Source: Nitrospina sp. (GTDB taxonomy: Bacteria > Nitrospinota > Nitrospinia > Nitrospinales > VA-1). From it: DNA of 64,000 bases. Made by a program: the position numbers and the translations under genes. Shown in pieces: positions 61,634-64,000 of the stretch (position 1 is its first letter; every line of letters begins with the position of its first letter). The stretch is taken from positions 80,257-144,256 of the forward strand of contig JABIAY010000046.1 of NCBI GenBank assembly GCA_018653085.1, written 5' to 3'. The notes beneath the pieces are model-generated. The model ran no database searches. It saw only the letters and a list, made by a program, of their open reading frames with translations, and had not been told where the DNA came from.

Positions 61634-61690
61634 AGCGGAGTACCTCCGCTGGTAATGGGCAAGAGCCCGTTGAGCCGAGAGCATCGTTGC
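61634..61690 (-). repeat. dispersed repeat; hairpin GCGGAG-TAC-CTCCGC (61635-61649) adjacent to rimO start
   Basis: TGGTAATGGGCAAGAGCCCGTTGAGCCGAGA matches the core. Confidence 0.8.
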
Positions 61691-61704
61691 TAGCAGTAAG
61701 AAGC

Positions 61705-61803
61705 AAACCCCCTCAATCCCCCTTATCAGGGGGAGGTTCAATGGACCCCTCTTTTTAAAGAGGGGCTGGGGTGATTTACAACCTCCCGAGCAATATGCGG
61801 GTT
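61705..61803 (+). repeat. second repeat module (C-run/G-run double hairpin), ending at the mlaC-like stop
   Basis: CCCCCTTATCAGGGGGAGGTTCAATGGACCCCTCTTTTTAAAGAGGGGCTGGGGTGATTTACAACCTCC, similar to 22433-22535. Confidence 0.8.
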
Positions 61804-62404
61804 AACTCTTTGAAGCTTTCAACTTATGCTCCATTTTGCGCATGAGTTCGTCAAAACCTTTTTTTGCTATCACTTTATAAAACTTGTTGCGCAAATTGTT
61901 TCTCATACTGACACCATCCAGAATAACATCCACCACCTGCCAGCTATCCGCAGTCCGGGTAAGATGAAAATCGATACCGACTTCCCCTTCTTTTTCATGA
62001 ACCACTGTCAAGGGAACCACGGTCTGTTGTTTTTTCTCTTTGGTTTTTCCATACACTAATTCCAACTCAGCGAAAAATTTCGCGGAGCTGGGAAACGCCA
62101 CATGCAGGAACAACTCGCCGAGCAAAACCTGAAATTTTTTCTGCTCGGGGTCACTGCGCTTTGCCCAATGTTTTCCCAAAGCTTTTTTGCTGATCTCGGC
62201 AACATTCAGCCAGACCAAAGCCGCTTGGGCGTGTTTCTCGTTGTCGGCCTCCTGCTGGCTGGAAAGATTCTTTTCTTTCTTGATCTGGCGGATTTCGCCC
62301 AGAAGTTGTTGCACTGCCGCCTTTGAGTCGTTGGATTCTGCCCAAAGGAGATCAGGAATCGCAAAAACTACAGTTAAAACCATTAAGGCAAGAATTTTGT
62401 TCAT
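61802..62404 (-). CDS. MlaC/Ttg2D-like ABC transporter auxiliary periplasmic protein (start ATG 62404)
   Basis: signal peptide MNKILALMVLTVVFAIPDLLWA; GEVGIDFHLTRTADSWQVVDVILDGVSMRNNLRNKFYKVI. Confidence 0.85.
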   Translation of the reverse strand: MNKILALMVLTVVFAIPDLLWAESNDSKAAVQQLLGEIRQIKKEKNLSSQQEADNEKHAQAALVWLNVAEISKKALGKHWAKRSDPEQKKFQVLLGELFLHVAFPSSAKFFAELELVYGKTKEKKQQTVVPLTVVHEKEGEVGIDFHLTRTADSWQVVDVILDGVSMRNNLRNKFYKVIAKKGFDELMRKMEHKLKASKS

Positions 62405-62580
62405 ATATGATACATTCAAAACATTGACCGGGCCACGCCCGGAGGGAACTGGTACCACTCCTCTGGCATTAGCATTGCCACCGGGTGCTACACCAGTAAT
62501 TTTAAAAGGCTTGCTGAAATTATAACGCAAACCGGCTGGACAAACTAAGAGTATCTCCAAGGCACCTCGAAAAATCACTT

Positions 62581-63336
62581 TTGACCATGACAAAAATTTC
62601 ATCACGAAAAAAAATCCGTGTTTTCCTGCTGGTGATTTTTTCCATCATTGCCGCTGGGAATACCGCCGGGCAACCCGAGCTAGATAAACAATATCAACAG
62701 GCCAGAACACTGGCGGAATTTGAACAAATCGCCGGGGAAATCCAGAAAATCCTGATAAAAGAACCGGGCAAACCAGAATGGGAATGGCGGCTGGCCCGTT
62801 CGCATTACTCCATCGCCAAACGAGCGGAGAACGAAGACATTAAAAACCATCATTACGACCTGTGTATCGAGATCAGTAACAATACTTTGGCAAAACACAA
62901 AAACTCTGCCATCAGTTACTTTTTCCGCGCCCTGTGCCGGGGGAAACAGGGAGAGATGAATGGTATCTGGTCCAGCCTGGAGATCATTGGTCCTTTTGAA
63001 GAGGATATGAAAAAAGCCCTGGAACTCGACGCGACTGTTGAAAGCGGAGGACCGCATCGGGCACTGGGCAATTTGTATATGGAATTACCCTTTTTTCTCG
63101 GTGGCAGTGGTGATCAGTCGGTTTACCACCTTGAGGAAGCCGTTCGCCTGAGCCCTGATTACGCTGAAAACCATCTTGGACTGGCCCAGGCTTATTACGC
63201 GCAAAATAATTTCGTCTCTGCCCGGAAATCGCTTCTCACTTTACTGCGTCTGACCGATAATGTCGCGGAGGATGAGGATCTTTTAAACTTCCGGACCCAA
63301 GGCCAGGAGTTGATGAAAAAACTGACCCATGATTAA
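62581..63336 (+). CDS. TPR-like periplasmic protein
   Basis: signal peptide; GGPHRALGNLYMELPFFLGGSGDQSVYHLEEAVRLSPDYAENHLGLAQAYY. Confidence 0.75.
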   Translation: MTMTKISSRKKIRVFLLVIFSIIAAGNTAGQPELDKQYQQARTLAEFEQIAGEIQKILIKEPGKPEWEWRLARSHYSIAKRAENEDIKNHHYDLCIEISNNTLAKHKNSAISYFFRALCRGKQGEMNGIWSSLEIIGPFEEDMKKALELDATVESGGPHRALGNLYMELPFFLGGSGDQSVYHLEEAVRLSPDYAENHLGLAQAYYAQNNFVSARKSLLTLLRLTDNVAEDEDLLNFRTQGQELMKKLTHD

Positions 63337-64000
63337 AGAAATTAGAATTCGCAATTTCGCCATCATAGAAAATCTGGCGGTGAATTTTGAACAAGGCCTG
63401 AACGTGCTGACCGGTGAAACGGGTGCGGGCAAATCCATCATCCTCGGTGCGTTGAATCTCCTGCTTGGCGGAAGAGCAGATACCGACTCCATCCGTTCCG
63501 GAGAAACCACCGCCTTTGTCGAAGGAGCATTTGAAGTTACCGATCCCGCGACTCTCGACTTGATTCGGGAATGCGGCATCGAAATGGAAGACGGGGAACT
63601 TCTTGTCAAACGCCAGGTTTCCAACGCCGGGAAAAACCGATGCCTGCTCAATGACAGCCCGGTTACGGTTTCCACCCTGGCAAAAATCGGCGACCGCCTT
63701 GTAGACCTGCACGGACAACACGATCACCAGGCACTCCTTCATCCTGAAACCCATATCGATCTTCTGGACCTGTACGGCAAATCTCAGGAACTCCGCAATG
63801 AGTTTGCCTTAAATTTCTCGGACTACCAGACACAGGCCAAAAAATTGCAATCCATGAAAATGGATGAACAGGAACGATTGCAAAAAGAGGAGTTCCTGAG
63901 CTTTCAACTTGCCGAAATTGATGCGGCCGGACTTTCAGAAGAAGAGGAAGAAGAAATCAAGGCAGAGAGCCATAAACTCAAACATGCTGAGAAAATACGC
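63329..64000 (+). CDS. recN: DNA repair protein RecN, truncated by window end
   Basis: MIKEIRIRNFAIIENLAVNFEQGLNVLTGETGAGKSIILGALNLLLGGRA; LVDLHGQHDHQALLHPETHIDLLD; ATG overlaps the upstream stop; open to the edge. Confidence 0.95.
   Translation, partial: MIKEIRIRNFAIIENLAVNFEQGLNVLTGETGAGKSIILGALNLLLGGRADTDSIRSGETTAFVEGAFEVTDPATLDLIRECGIEMEDGELLVKRQVSNAGKNRCLLNDSPVTVSTLAKIGDRLVDLHGQHDHQALLHPETHIDLLDLYGKSQELRNEFALNFSDYQTQAKKLQSMKMDEQERLQKEEFLSFQLAEIDAAGLSEEEEEEIKAESHKLKHAEKIR

Overview
The window is a gene-dense bacterial chromosome segment of about 64 kb. It is probably from a Nitrospina-like (Nitrospinota) lineage; that is inferred from gene content and style and not proven. Most genes are housekeeping: ribF, tat, RlmB-type methyltransferase, dus, rluA-type, hisI-hisG, mqnA-like, hppA, pth-rplY-prs, ispE, a partner-switching set, mlaE/F/D, a TPP-riboswitch thiS-thiG-thiE-thiC operon, thrS-infC-rpmI-rplT-pheS, the rpsB-tsf-pyrH-frr-uppS-cdsA-dxr-ispF block, pfkA, rimO, mlaC-like and recN (cut by the window edge). 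There are two tRNAs (Gln-TTG and Val-GAC). No rRNA, CRISPR array, IS transposase or prophage was seen. Three signals stand out. (1) A dispersed family of mosaic intergenic repeats, capped by hairpins, with more than 18 copies or fragments. Their ends abut or enter coding sequences, supply stop codons, add C-terminal tails (FabI, PfkA) and overlap ribosome-binding sites (rimO, fabG). (2) A compact cluster of type II fatty-acid/polyketide-like enzymes plus two CrtI-like FAD oxidoreductases (45.4-52.3 kb), reminiscent of ladderane-type or polyene lipid loci. (3) A membrane-anchored NB-ARC (STAND)-TPR protein preceded by a near-perfect sigma-54 promoter. All calls come from reading the sequence; no database search was run.
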